A stretch of DNA of 64,000 bases from Mercenaria mercenaria (GCF_021730395.1 NC_069367.1:5516501-5580500), one strand, 5' to 3'; counted from the first letter of the stretch, positions 36,001 to 46,794 are shown. The notes: generated by a model not told the origin, from the letters alone. Translations and numbers: made by a program.

Positions 36001-36384
36001 ATTCATGAAAAATTGGTGCCAGAGTTATGGGCCTTGTGTCATATGATGTGGGTGTCTGGGTGATGATGTGGAACAACTATACTAAGTTTGAATCAAATCT
36101 ATCAAGTAATAACTGGGATAAAGTGAAAAGTGCACCAAAACTTTAACATGAAATTTGAAGTAAAAAGGGGGGATAATTTAAGAAATGTTGGTGCAAGAGT
36201 TATGACCATAAGATGTGGGTGATGATAAGGTACAACTATTTTAAGTTTGAAGAAAATCCATCAAGTAATAGCAAATATAAAGAGAAAAGTGCATCAAAAC
36301 TTTACCCGAAGTGTCGACGCGGAAGGACGCCAACGCCAGGTCGAGTAGGAGAGCTCTCCATACTTAGTATAGTCGAGCTAAAAA
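33058..36384 (+). mobile_element. Modular AACAAGAGTTGTC element, interrupted
   Basis: Starts AACAAGAGTTGTCACAGGAG (hairpin GTTGTC/GACAAC), has modules AAAAAGGGGGCATAATTCAT of about 170-180 bp, and ends with the CGAGTAGGAGAGCTCTCC region and AGTCGAGCTAAAAA. Its modules stop at 33918 and resume at 35960. Confidence 0.75.
33919..35959 (-). mobile_element. GGTGAGCT-family modular element nested in the previous one
   Basis: Left end AACAAGAGGACCATGATGGT hairpin, right end GCTCACCTTGTCAC/GTGACAGGTGAGC stem, the mirror image of 1354-2933. Eleven or more units of about 145-150 bp (TGACCTAGATATCATCAAG with GGCCTCTAGAGAGGTCACAA). Confidence 0.85.
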
Positions 36385-36834
36385 TATATCATTTTTTAAC
36401 AATTCTCAATTTATATGTTTTACATTCATTTTTCCTAACTGTAAGGGCCCAGCCCATTCCCAAAACAATGGCAAATACACTGAAAATTACTAATAATACC
36501 TTCCTGCCATTTAAAGGAAATGCCCAAATGAATAGACCTTTGGGCCCCTGTACCCTGGCCATCATGATTGGTATTATTTAGTATCCCTACAAATAGCAAA
36601 TTCATCAAGCTAATTTGTTTGAATTCAATCAAGAAGTTCTTGACAAGAACAGTGATTTAATTGTTAGAAAACGATCCTTATCTCTGCTAAGTGACCTCCA
36701 CATACTACACCCCACGAGGGTCAGCATAACCGTGGCCTACTCAATTATGTGATTGTCGGCATATTTCTCTGATTGTAAAGTAACACGGATTGTTTTATCA
36801 TGTACTAACAGAGGCCATAGTTTTCACGAAAGGC

Positions 36835-37656
36835 AGAGGTGTGGAATTCCTATGCCTGACTTGCCCGACTAGGGAGTTTTGCTGGCGGACAAGCAGATAT
36901 TTCCAGTGCGTTTGTCCGCGGGCAAGTGCATTTTGGAGCCTTAAAATAATAAAAAGCCAAATTTTTATCATTAATAATCTGAAAACGTTTTATTTCTATC
37001 CAAATTTGCATAAAACCGTGCTTAAAGTACGTAAACATCTGCACAGCATAGAATGTGTTTCCCGATCGTGGGCCCCTCACTAAAAGCACCTGCTACCGGA
37101 AAACTCAGCTTCCATTGGTTGTATCCAGGCAACAAAACGGTGCTAGAGTAAATATCATATGCAGTTTTTCAAGTAGTTTTTGGTACGAAATGAACAAAAA
37201 TTGTTGTTAGATCGGGTGGTTCAAAGCCGCCTGAACAGTCTATAGAACCGGAAAGTGGGCAAATCAAAAGCGCAGAGACAAAGAATATGGTTGCAAACGT
37301 ACACGCGTGTTTTAAAGATAGCTGGTTTTTTGACTTTGGTTGCCTGCAAAAGGATGATAGCTCGCACACGCTGTAATATCACATAAATTTGCAGAATGTT
37401 CCAGCTGAATGTGGATACTTCTGCTTTGTACATTGGTAAATTGAGGAATTACTGACTTTATTGTTTCCTGTAACACATTCAGATGTTGTAGTTAATGTAT
37501 TGTATCACAAAACGTTGGTTAAATAAAGCAGTTCTTATAAAACTGATGCCTGGTTTTCACATTTTATTTGGACAAGTTAATTATGCTTCGGACAAGTAGA
37601 AAATTCAGTCAATCTTGTCCGTGGGCAAGTGGATAAAATCCGAAATTCCTCACCAC
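36835..37656. mobile_element. hAT-like MITE with 8-bp target duplication
   Basis: Flanked by CGAAAGGC on both sides (36827-36834 and 37657-37664). TIRs AGAGGTGTGGAATTCC and (reverse complement) GTGGTGAGGAATTTC with further pairing of ACTTGCCC. An 8-bp duplication and the CAGAGGTG-type end fit hAT. No transposase coding seen. Confidence 0.75.
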
Positions 37657-37990
37657 CGAAAGGCTTTTAAAAGTCTATCTGTCAGTTTAGTTAGGACTGC
37701 AACTTGTTCAGCTTTGTGAGACATGCAACTTAAAATTGCTAGTGAGAATCCTGCATTTAAAACTTTGTAAAAATCTTATTTTTATGATAAATCACATTCA
37801 CATTAATGTCATTATAAAATCAAACATGTTAAAAGACTGAATTTCTCTCATCATCTACAGTGTAACATATACCCTCTATCTTTTCCATCGTCTTTGAAAC
37901 TTCTGTTTGTCATTATTTGTCTTTGCACATTCACAGCACACAACAATGAATACAATGTGTTCAAGTTCACAACGTTTTTACACAGCGACA

Positions 37991-38195
37991 TCTACAAGCA
38001 ATGGCATTTTCAACACAAGTTAACGTATTAAGTAATAAAATACTTTCACGAGTGTAACATAATAAAATACTTTTAAGAAAAATACTTTATTCATGAACAA
38101 ATTACTATAAGCAATGGCATTTTCAACACAAGTTAACGTATTAAGTAATAAAATACTTTCACAAGTGTAACATAATAAAATACTTTTAAGAAAAA
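37991..38195. repeat. Two tandem copies of about 110 bp
   Basis: AAGCAATGGCATTTTCAACA through TAATAAAATACTTTTAAGAA occurs twice with few differences. Confidence 0.85.
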
Positions 38196-38470
38196 TAACA
38201 GACATCTGCTCTGTTTATTTAATTAATTTAGCACATTTATGCTGAATATACACATCTTAGCGTACACATGTAGTTAAATGACGACTGACACACATTTTCA
38301 CATCAGCCAATCAGAACAGTTTTGTAATCTAGACCGAACATCACCAGGGAAGTTTAAGCAAGTTTTTTTTGTGTAACGTTGAAAATCCTGTAAACTAGCA
38401 TTGCTTCTCTAAGATCAGAAGTATTGAAGAAATGTGACCGGTAAACAATGGAGGATAAATTACCACTTGT

Positions 38471-38798
38471 TCAATATCCACAGTACATATTTACCGAACT
38501 GTGTGTTTTAGGTATGAAATGCGCGATTGAAATGGGATAGTATATTTTCCCGTTCATGAACATGGTTCTTATAGAATACCTTGAGAGGTAGAGTATAACA
38601 TGTACAGAGGCATTTTCTTTCTGGTCTGGTGCCAGTGTAACAGTGTCCCAATACAAACAAGTATACCAGTTTTGATCTAAGGAAAGTGATTTCATTTCCT
38701 GGAAACTAATTGTAAACGGTTGTGATCTTGTCCTTATAACAAGACAATCATGTTTTTACCTAGTCTTTTATGAGCAAGGCAAAAAGCCTTCACTTACC
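38471..38798 (-). CDS. Candidate first exons of an unknown gene divergent from HINT3
   Basis: A strong donor (CAG|GTAAGT) reading leftward has its last exon base at 38798. After a 99-bp intron an acceptor (TTTCCAG) opens an exon at 38698 whose ATG is at 38695. From there about 70 codons are open (MKSLSLDQNWYTCLYWDTVT onward, ending near 38471), rich in aromatic residues and not low complexity. The upstream piece has an in-frame stop and no ATG, so it would be 5' untranslated. The coding exon probably ends earlier, at one of two weak donors. I do not recognise the protein and could not find the next exon. The chance of a spurious ORF is substantial. Confidence 0.25.
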
Positions 38799-38875
38799 TG
38801 TGGTTGTGCTTTCACTATATGCTTAAACTAGACCCTAACACCTCGCAAAATTGCAGAAAATTTATTTTTGTCTGG

Positions 38876-38885
38876 AACCGGAAGT
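38876..38885 (+). promoter_or_regulatory. ETS-type site in candidate bidirectional promoter
   Basis: AACCGGAAGT fits the ETS consensus exactly and lies about 90 bp upstream of the HINT3 ATG, a usual place in TATA-less housekeeping promoters. A candidate minus-strand first exon ends at 38798, so the site would lie between two divergent start regions. Functional role is inferred from position only. Confidence 0.4.
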
Positions 38886-38972
38886 ATGAATGAATCATAG
38901 CGGTGTTATCGTAAAAATTAAAATGTGTGAAATTTGTTTTGATTAAAATGGGGAGAGGAAATAAATGAAAAA

Positions 38973-39047
38973 ATGACAGAGGTGGACGGATGTATATTCT
39001 GCAAAATAGCTGGAGGAAATGATGAAAAGACGGAAATACTGCACAGG
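38973..39047 (+). CDS. HINT3: HINT3 exon 1
   Basis: 25 codons from the ATG to AGG|GTGATT. It contains CIFCKIAGG, equivalent to CVFCRIAGR in vertebrate HINT3. The donor GTGATT is weaker than the others, but the following exon enters in the phase it requires. Confidence 0.9.
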
Positions 39048-42031
39048 GTGATTGTCATTCACTATTGTTCTTTAACGGTGTTAAAGTTTGTTTAATTTTA
39101 CTGTGATTTTCTTATGTAGTAAGGTCTCAAGCCACTATATTTTCCCCCTCAACTTCCATAAACTTGTAGATAAATAAAAAGCTTACCAGGTCAAAGTCCA
39201 CCAGGTTATCTGTTTATAGATCCATATACATATAACAAATCAACATTAGCTGTTTATCATGCATTTGCATACTGTCGGCCAGCTTCAGAGACGTTGTACT
39301 AAGGCCTAAAAACAAATCTTTGTTTCCGGTAACATGCTCAAAAAATTATGGTAGGTAGTTCGGAATTTTTTTTTTTTTTGTGGTGGGGGGGATTTTTTAT
39401 TAAGGGAGACTTTTTAGAAATTATTTTTGTGTCAAAAATGAATGTAAATAAGAGGATAATGCCTTCAGAGCATAGTAAGTTGATTTCTAACATCACTGGA
39501 CATGTTTAAAGCATAAAAGTGCAGTTTTGCAACTTTTTGGTTAAAAGTTGAAAAAATACTCTCCAAGGCCATAAAAACATAGGGTCGGCCCAAAAATTTA
39601 GGGTAGGTCGGGATACCGGAAACAAACAATTTTTTACGCCTAGGCTAATATTGAAAGTCAGTTTTTGTTCACTTAGTGGACACAGTTAGTAGTTGCCTTG
39701 CACCATCAAAATGATATTTCTTTAAAAAAAAAAAACTAACAATTTAATGTCTACAATAGACCTTAAATAGTATATATATATATAGATTTGAAGCTAATTA
39801 ATGTGCAGAAAACAAAACCTCGGTGTTAGGTAATGACGATTTAGTGAATAATATTGTCATTCATTTGCGACTATTGTTTGGAAACTGTCAGTTACTTACA
39901 GAGAAAAGGTCAGTACTTGCCAGTTGCTTACGGTGAACAGGTCAGTTACTTAAAAAAATACGGTGAACAGGTTAGTACTGATACGACATTTTAGGTTAAC
40001 TAAATATAGAGTTAAATAGCTTTCAGTCCGCAGCATGAAAAGATTATGCGACGTTAATGAATAACAAAAGAACAGTTTCTGTCTGTAGGATGATACACTG
40101 GTCGTATTCAGAGACATCCGGCCTGCCACATCACATCACTACCTTGTAGTAACAACGGAACATATCTCAGACGCCAAGCAACTCAAGTTCGAAAACTTAG
40201 GATTAGGTAGGTTTCAGAAAGATACCGGAAAGGTGTGTTGTCATTATCATCATTGAAAACAAGTAACGACAACCAGGTTAGTCAATATCACATTACCCGA
40301 AAATCTCATACTAGTATTATCAAGAAAAATTAGATATTATTATCACCAATTTTCATTTGGTGTTAAATACGCTAGACGTGGTCGGTGTATGTTTATTTTT
40401 TAGTTTTGTTGTCTCTTTCACTAACCACCAACACATTTGCCAAAATTTCGCTTACATAGGACCAAACCTGAATCGTCCACTGCCGGTAGTTATTGGATTA
40501 ACATCACAAGTATTTTACATACCCGGCAAATGCGCGTGAAACGCACATGGTGGCGATGACTGGCTTTTAAAAGAGTGTCTGTTCGAACACATGGGCCTCT
40601 GATATGCTCCGACTTTTATAGTTCAATCTTATTCCGCCAGGAATTACGAAAGCAACGTCTAATAAGAAACGAACTTGGAAGATAATTATATTTATGCTAA
40701 AACTTCTATTTCTTTTCATACATATGCGCTGAAAAATTTACTATGATGTGAAAAGAAGTAGGAATTAGGTGTCTTAATTATTGTTATCATCACGTAGATT
40801 TTAAAATTGTGTGAGGCTAGGGTCCGGTAACCACTGTCTTTTATATTTTCACAGTAGAGAGAATGGTGGAGGTTGGAAAAGACGTTGTACAGAAACAAGG
40901 AGGGGACATTATTGACTTAAGGTAACTTCTTTTTGCAGCTTTCATCGTCTGTACGTTAGGGAATAGTGTCGTGATGCCCGGCTTTTGACGCAGTTTAGTT
41001 ACAGTTAACTCAATAACCTTTTTTTCTATTTTTAAGATGTTATATGTTTAAATCGTTATACAAACACTGCAATTAGTGCAGTTAGTGTTTTTTTAACATC
41101 AGATTTGGCACAAAGTATGTACGAGTAAATGTTCAAAGGAAAACCCTTTTCATGCAGAAATAAAGCTGAAATCAAAATGTTGGTAAGACTGCTCCTTACA
41201 AGTACTTTGCTTTTATCTTTTTAATACTGACTTATTTTAGGTCGATTGTGAAGCAAGGTCTACAACTTGTATTAATCACTCTCGACATTTCTTATGATGG
41301 AGTCCATCGCCACGAGGGTATGAGGGAAAAGAAGCTAGTTTCTCTAAATGCTGAGCACCAAGCAAGGGAACTACCGGTACAATTTTTCAAGTTTTTAATT
41401 TGTATGTTGCGGCAGGGAATCGAACCCACGACCTCCCACACTCGGAACGGTCGCTCTACCACTAATAGCCTATCGAGGTGGAGCTACTTGCAATATTATA
41501 TCAATATGCTTTGCAGGATGGGGTTTCACTGGCCACCGTTTCATATGATATCACATTTACATCTTCACGTGATTTCTTCGACCAGTCAGATGGGGTTTAT
41601 CGCAAAGGGTATTTTCATGGAACGTGCACTTTGGTTTGCAAAGGTAAGTATACATCAGAAAGTCACTGCGATAAGTGGTTTATTATTTGATATAGATACG
41701 GTAGACATAGTCCCAAACTCTGGGAGTCGAATGAATTAAATTACCTTTAGTTTTAAATCTAGGTTTATGGTCCAAAGAAAAAAGCTCAAACACTTATTTC
41801 AAAACCTGAAACGGCTGTAAGCCCACTTTTCACAGTTATTTTCGAGATTATGGTCTGAATCCTACAATCCTACATTGTGTAATAGTATTTACAGTAGTTT
41901 AAGTGTTTGTCCGTCTTTTCCTAGTATTTACAGTAGTTTAAGTATTTGTCCGTCTGCTGCAGGTTGACTGGGTGATAGATAGACTGAAAAAGATGAAACC
42001 GAAAGACACGCACAGCAACAGTGGAACTTGA
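38973..42031 (+). CDS. HINT3: HINT3-like histidine triad nucleotide-binding protein, complete
   Basis: Five exons (38973-39047, 40089-40206, 40855-40921, 41517-41643, 41963-42031) join with matching phases to 151 codons plus TGA. The product starts MTEVDGCIFCKIAGG, the CxxC-type opening of HINT proteins, continues DDTLVVFRDIRPATSHHYLV, and carries the catalytic triad motif SHLHLHVIS (exon 4), where the middle His attacks AMP-linked substrates. Family members hydrolyse adenosine phosphoramidates and acyl-adenylates. MGFHWPPF and the C-terminal WVIDRL match HINT3 better than HINT1/2. An in-frame TGA at 38940-38942 makes 38973 the first in-frame ATG; a six-codon upstream ORF (38948-38968) precedes it. 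An ATTAAA at 42178-42183 may be the polyadenylation signal. Human HINT3 is slightly longer (182 residues). Confidence 0.94.
39301..39645. mobile_element. TTTCCGG TIR element in HINT3 intron 1
   Basis: Ends AGGCCTAAAAACAAATCTTT then GTTTCCGGTA, and ATACCGGAAACAAACAATTT then TTACGCCTAGGC, form imperfect inverted repeats of about 30 bp. Non-coding. Confidence 0.7.
40089..40206 (+). CDS. HINT3: HINT3 exon 2
   Basis: Acceptor CTGTCTGTAG, donor G|GTAGGT. It encodes DDTLVVFRDIRPATSHHYLV and then VTTEHISDAKQL, the nucleotide-binding strands of the HIT fold. Confidence 0.93.
40855..40921 (+). CDS. HINT3: HINT3 exon 3
   Basis: A 67-bp exon with acceptor TTTTCACAG and donor AG|GTAACT. It encodes VERMVEVGKDVVQKQGGDII, aligned with the LVENMVTVGKTILE helix of HINT3. 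Confidence 0.92.
41278..41480 (-). repeat. SINE, tRNA-headed family C, in HINT3 intron 3
   Basis: Minus strand head has ATTAGTGGTAGAGCGACC (A box) and GTGGGTTCGATTCCCTG (perfect B box). The flanks do not pair as an acceptor stem, so it is a SINE and not a tRNA gene. Confidence 0.7.
41517..41643 (+). CDS. HINT3: HINT3 exon 4 with the HIT active site
   Basis: Acceptor TTTGCAG, donor AAG|GTAAGT. It encodes RMGFHWPPFHMISHLHLHV and then SQMGFIAKGIF. The HLHLHV histidine triad is intact, so the enzyme should be active. Confidence 0.96.
41963..42031 (+). CDS. HINT3: HINT3 exon 5 (terminal)
   Basis: Acceptor CTGCTGCAG; encodes VDWVIDRLKKMKPKDTHSNS and GT before TGA. The WFxxxxxxIxKL pattern shared with vertebrate HINT3 C termini supports it. 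Confidence 0.9.
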   Translation, partial: VDWVIDRLKKMKPKDTHSNSGT

Positions 42032-42044
42032 CATTTCAGAACAG

Positions 42045-43520
42045 ATTTAAACGTTGGGATTGACAACAGCTACAGCTACAGCAAGAACAACGTTAGGATC
42101 ATATTGAATTTTACGACTTTTTATTGCATTTGACGATTAATTTTAGATGTATTGTATACAATTGGACTATACGATGAATTAAAACATTGTTATATTTGTT
42201 TACCCTGTATATGTGAAACGTTTTCAGTTTTGTTCCTGAATTTGGTGGCAGTATGCACGTCATTTTCAACCACAAGAAACGTACGTACTGAAAAAAAAAA
42301 GACAAGAGTTGTTGAGAATGAAGGCCTATATGTTATTACTTATGCAAAAGATAAAAGGTAAGGGTAGATTTCCCGGAAGCACTGAGCACCCCAAATTCAG
42401 CTATAGAGCCACGCAATTGTAAAGCAGGCCCACAACAAGAGCAAGCTGTACACATAATTGAATTTTAAATATTATAGACGGGTTGCTTCAAAATTCCAAC
42501 AGGTACAATTTGATGCAAAATACGGAAAATGGTGGGGGGTGGGGGAGGGTGCCGAGGAAAGGGTAGGGGTAGAATAAAATGGTGTGTTGGAGGAGAAATT
42601 TGGAACAAGTGCAGCGTACGTGTGTGCGCATGTTTTCAAGTGACTGATAATATTTATAAGACAAGACGCAGAATTCTTCAAGATACTCCATCAGTCTCGT
42701 GGTGGACCAAGTATATTTAGTATACATTTTTTTTTGCATTTAAAAACTTAGATCGGTCAGTCCTATGAAGAATTCTAACACATTGAGACATTTATGGAGA
42801 AAAATCTGAGCATCTACCTTTCCGGAACGTTTAGGACAGTTCCTCTAAGACGGCGTATAATTAGCTGTCCAGGTGAGGGCCTCCGTGGCCGATAGCTTAA
42901 GGTTGCTGACTTCACCACTTCAACATCTTTCCACCCCCCAGCCCCCTGGAAATTCCTCTGTAGATAGGTTGCAGTATGAATTTCCCAGTATACAAGTGCT
43001 GTTTATCTCTACTGTTTACTTCCTTAGGTCATGGGATGATCTTTACTAGTAAAGACAAAATTGTAAAGGACCTTTATGTTAAACAAGAAATATCTTTAAA
43101 AATGATGGTCGGCGAATTGTAATAAGGAAAGAAGTTTATGAATTTTTCATCTAACATTCATCTTTCATCTAACATTTTGCAAAACTAAACACCGCACTTT
43201 AACAATTTAAATGGTTCTCTTTTAATTTTTCGCAAAGGTTTCGTAGGGTTGCAATTTTGTTTCGTTTATCCTTAGACGAATAATTACAGCAGTAGTTTGA
43301 TGAAGATTCATGAAGCGGTTCATGAGAAGAGGTCATTAAACGAGTTTATATTTTTAGCTAAATTGGTCCCTATCCCCATTTGTAACAAAATAGCAGGAGA
43401 CCTTACGATATTGTTACACATCGAGTTTGATAAAAATCCATTACATTTTAGTGGTTAATGCGAAGAAAGGCATATCTACTTTTAGCTATAGTGGTCCCTA
43501 ATAGGGCCCAAGTTCCTATA
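42045..43520. other. Intergenic sequence right of HINT3
   Basis: Contains a G-rich run near 42531-42570 (GGTGGGGGGTGGGGGAGGGT), a tRNA-like SINE head at 42878 and otherwise unique sequence. No gene recognised. Confidence 0.5.
42878..42965 (+). repeat. SINE head, family B-like, truncated
   Basis: GGCCTCCGTGGCCGATAGCT then TAAGGTTGCTGACTTC is the same Leu/Ser-type tRNA A-box region as at 13445, in the opposite orientation; the B box is decayed. Confidence 0.55.
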
Positions 43521-43554
43521 TAAATAAATTTGGAAGAGGACCGGTTGTAGAGGA

Positions 43555-44530
43555 AAGTTAGGTTTTGGATGAAAATGTGTCAGTCTAGGTTTTTGATGAA
43601 AGTGCTTCATTTTAGGTTTTGGATGAAAGTGCGTCATTTTAGGTTTAGATGAAAGTGGGTCATTTTACGTTGGAGAGGAAAGTGCGTCATTTTAGGTTGG
43701 GGAGGAAAGTGCATCATTTCAGGTTTTGGATAAAAATGCGTCAGTCTAGGTTTTTGATGAAAGTGCTTCATTTTAGGTTTTGGATAAATATGCATCATTT
43801 TAGGTTTTAGATGAAAGTGCGTCATTTAGGGTGTTGGATGAAAGTGCTTCATTTTCGGTTTTGAAGGATAGTGTGTCATTTCAGGTTTTAGAGGAAAGTG
43901 CATCTGTCTAGGTTTTGGATGAAAGTGCGTTATTTTAGTTTTTGGATGAAAGTGCGTCAGTTTAGGTTTTAGGGGAAAGTGCATCATTTTAGGTTTCAGA
44001 GGAAAGTGCATCATTTTAGGTTGTAGAGGAAAGTTAGGATTAGGATGAAAGTGCGTCAGTCTAGGTTTTTGATAAAAGTGCGTCATTTTAGGTTTTGGAT
44101 GAAAGTGCATAATTTTAGGTTTTGGATGAAACTGAAAGTGCGTCATTTTAGGTTGTGGAGGAAAGTGCGTCATTTTAGGTTGTAGAGGAAAGTGCGTCAT
44201 TTTAGGTTGTGGAGGAAAGTGCACCATTTCAGGTTTTGGATGAAAATATGTCATTCTAGGTTTTTGATGAAAGTGCGTCATTTTAGGTTTTGGATGAAAG
44301 TGCGTCACTTTAGGTTTTAGATGAAAGTGCGTCATTTTAGGTTTTAGATGAAAGTGCGTCAATTTAGGCTTTTTATGAAAGTGTGTCATTTTAGGTTTTG
44401 GGTGAAAGTGCGTCATTTTAGGTTGTATAGGAAAGTGTGCCATTTTCAGTTGTGGAGGAGAGTGTGGCATTTTCGGTTTTGGAGGAAAATGTGTCGTTTT
44501 TGGTTTTGGAGGAAAGTGTGTCATTTACAG
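43555..44530 (-). repeat. 30-bp minisatellite with long decapeptide-repeat frame
   Basis: More than thirty copies of a 30-bp unit (GAAAGTGCGTCATTTTAGGT plus a variable 10 bp). On the minus strand an ATG-started frame of 232 codons (44524-43826) repeats a ten-residue motif like MTHFHPKPK with His, Pro and Lys. The absence of stops follows from the unit, and no signal peptide, splice context or homology is seen, so I treat it as a satellite. Confidence 0.85.
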
Positions 44531-44551
44531 TGCAAGAGGTCGTCATACACC

Positions 44552-44583
44552 ATGGGGTGTAAAATGGAGTTTTCAGGCGACAG
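44552..44583 (+). CDS. Speculative short first exon for the + strand PIX C terminus
   Basis: An ATG in a near-ideal Kozak context (CACCATGGG) encodes MGCKMEFSGD and ends AG|GTGAAA in phase 2, exactly the phase needed by the exon at 46717. MGC at an N terminus is the pattern for myristoylation plus palmitoylation. There is no homology support, and phase agreement alone happens one time in three. Confidence 0.18.
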
Positions 44584-44931
44584 GTGAAAGTACTGGAAAT
44601 CCTCTTGGTATGCAAGAAAGTACGCTACATAAATGGACCTTGATTTATAGTTACCGAGTCCAGCCTCTGGTGGTGTTTAAACCCATGATCTTTGGCATTT
44701 GTAGCCAGTGCACTAACTTCTGGACTCTTTTAACCAGATGGTCATTTACACCTTTATTAATGTACTGGACCCATAATGAAAAGTGGCATTTTCTGTTCGA
44801 TTATGTATTTTTCATACACTGTTTCAGCATTCCTCGGTTGTTATCAAACAGCTTTTTTTCCTGTTACTGTATGTCCAGTGGATGCTGAAACGGAATATGA
44901 GAATATGATTTCACACAGATATTGGCTAATT

Positions 44932-46087
44932 ATACGCCCGTTTGAAAAACGGGACGTATTATGGGAACGCCCCTGGCGGGCGGATGGGCGGGCGGGCGGG
45001 CGGCGTCCACAGACCTTGTCCGGAGCATATCTTCTACATGCAGGGAGGGATTTTGATGAAACTTGGCACAGTTGTTCACCATCATGAGACGGAGTGTCAT
45101 GCGCAAGAACCAGGTCCCTAGGTCTAAGGTCAAGGTCACACTTAGAGGTCAAAGGTCAAATTCAAGAATGACTTTGTCCGGAGCATATCTTCTTCATGTA
45201 TGGAGGGATTTTGATGGAAGTTGGCACAATTGTTCATCATCATGAGACGGAGTGTCATGCGCAAAAACCAGGTCCCTAGGTCTAAGGTCAAGGTCACACT
45301 TAGAGGTCAAAGGATACAAGAATGAAAAATTCAAGAATGACTTTGTCCGGAGCATATCTTCTTCATGCATGGAATGATTTTGATGTAGCTTGGCACAGTT
45401 GTTCACCATAATGAGAGGGAGTGTCATGCGCAAGAACCAGGTTCCTAGGTCTAAGGTCAAGGTCACACTTAGAGGTCAAAGGATACAAGAATGAAAACTT
45501 TGTCCGGAGCATATCTTCTTCATGCATGAAAGGACTTTGATGTAGCTTGGCAAAATTGTTCACAAGCATGAGACGGAGTGTCATGCGCAAGAACCAGGTC
45601 CCTAGGGTAAGGTCAAGGTCACACTTAGAGGTCAAAGGATACAAGAATGAAAACTTTGTCCGGAGCATTTCTTCTTCATGCATTGAGGGATTTTGATACA
45701 ACTTGGCACAAATGTTCACAAGCATGAGACGGAGTGTCATGCGCAAGAACCAGGTCCCTCGGTCTAAGGTCAAGGTCACACTTAAAGGTCAAAGGTCAGA
45801 TACAAGAATGACTTTGTCTGGAGCATTTCTTCTTCATGCATGGAGGGATTTTGATGTAACTTGGCACAATTGTACACCATCATGAGACGGAGTGTCATGC
45901 ACTGGTCCCTTCTTTTGAATTACTTCCCTTTGCTGTTACTATAAATAGCTTATATTGTAACTTTTTCATTACAAGTCGTAGGGAAAAATCGAGACCACTT
46001 TTCTGTAGTACAACATGCATGTTACATCCAATTCTGAGGTGTATTTTGAGCTATCTCTACCTGGTAAGGATTTTTGTGTGGACTTGT

Positions 46088-46118
<31 letters not shown>

Positions 46119-46300
46119 CTCTTTAAAGATTAACTTCCCTTAGTTGTTACTATAAATAACTTACATTGTAACTTTTTTATAATTGACCGTAGGGAAAAAC
46201 CAAGACCACTTTTCTGTGGTACAACATTGATATTACTTTCAAATTTTGGGTGTATTTTAAGGTATCTCTACCTGGTAAGGATTTTTTTTGTGGACTTAGA
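44932..46300 (+). mobile_element. Modular CGTTTGAAAAACG element, right end unclear
   Basis: Begins with hairpin CGCCCGTTTGAAAAACGGGACG, then six units of about 150 bp to 45905 (TTTGTCCGGAGCATATCTTC and GGTCAAGGTCACACTTAGAG). The tail (45906-46300) has two copies of a CTATAAATAGCTTA...AGACCACTTTTCTG block also present at 2650-2790, separated by a T-run of about 30. Confidence 0.75.
44978..45000 (+). other. Strong G-quadruplex motif
   Basis: Five GGG tracts separated by CGGAT, C, C and C, just inside the left end of the modular element. Confidence 0.55.
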
Positions 46301-46716
46301 AAAATAAAAGAATTACAATAATTTCTAAAAAAAACAACATTGTAAACAACTAGAAAATTAAAATTCCATTTGCAAATACAGGTGCTAGTGTAAACAAATT
46401 TGCTGTGACGGGTGTATATTGTGACATTCTGCACCCTTGTTCCATTATGGGTCCACTACTTCAGTCAGAAATGATTTACTAAATGTGTACTAAATAATTT
46501 TCAGATCATTGAATCTGTAGACTTGTAATCGAGAAACTTTGTTTTTAAAAAGTATATCCAGATTCTAACCTCTTGTTTTGAACTGTTATATTATATCATC
46601 AGTCTGTATGGAAATGCATGCTCTGTGAAGGAACAAAATTACTGGTTTAAGGCCATTTTGGATTATTTATAACGTAAGTCTTCTAAAGAAATAATGTTTG
46701 ATACCATATATCACAG

Positions 46717-46794
46717 AAAAATACCGTTAAAGAAAATAGATGAAAGGTTACAGAACCCACAGGCTGACAATAAACAGTCCAAACCCTGGACTGG
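46717..46794 (+). CDS. Candidate PIX C-terminal region exon (+ strand)
   Basis: Acceptor ATATCACAG and strong donor GG|GTGAGT, 78 bp, enters needing one base and leaves in phase 2, which is what the coiled-coil exon at 48683 needs. The product KIPLKKIDERLQNPQADNKQ plus SKPWTG is polar. The KPW may correspond to the KPWSLS stretch in PIX linkers, but this is weak. Confidence 0.5.

Noticed and set aside
36213-36581. 122-codon frame MWVMIRYNYFKFEE
   Set aside because: Runs from element modules into unique sequence; no homology.
41395-41480. Possible tRNA gene on the minus strand
   Set aside because: Good A and B boxes but no acceptor-stem pairing; sits at the head of a SINE.
44844-45139. CpG-rich stretch near 44960 as a promoter
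   Set aside because: It is the GGGC-repeat left end of a modular element, and nothing shows transcription from it.
44776-45885. Cluster of frames with LRMTLRLM and SKCDLDLRPRD repeats
   Set aside because: They track the 150-bp units of the modular element; not genes.
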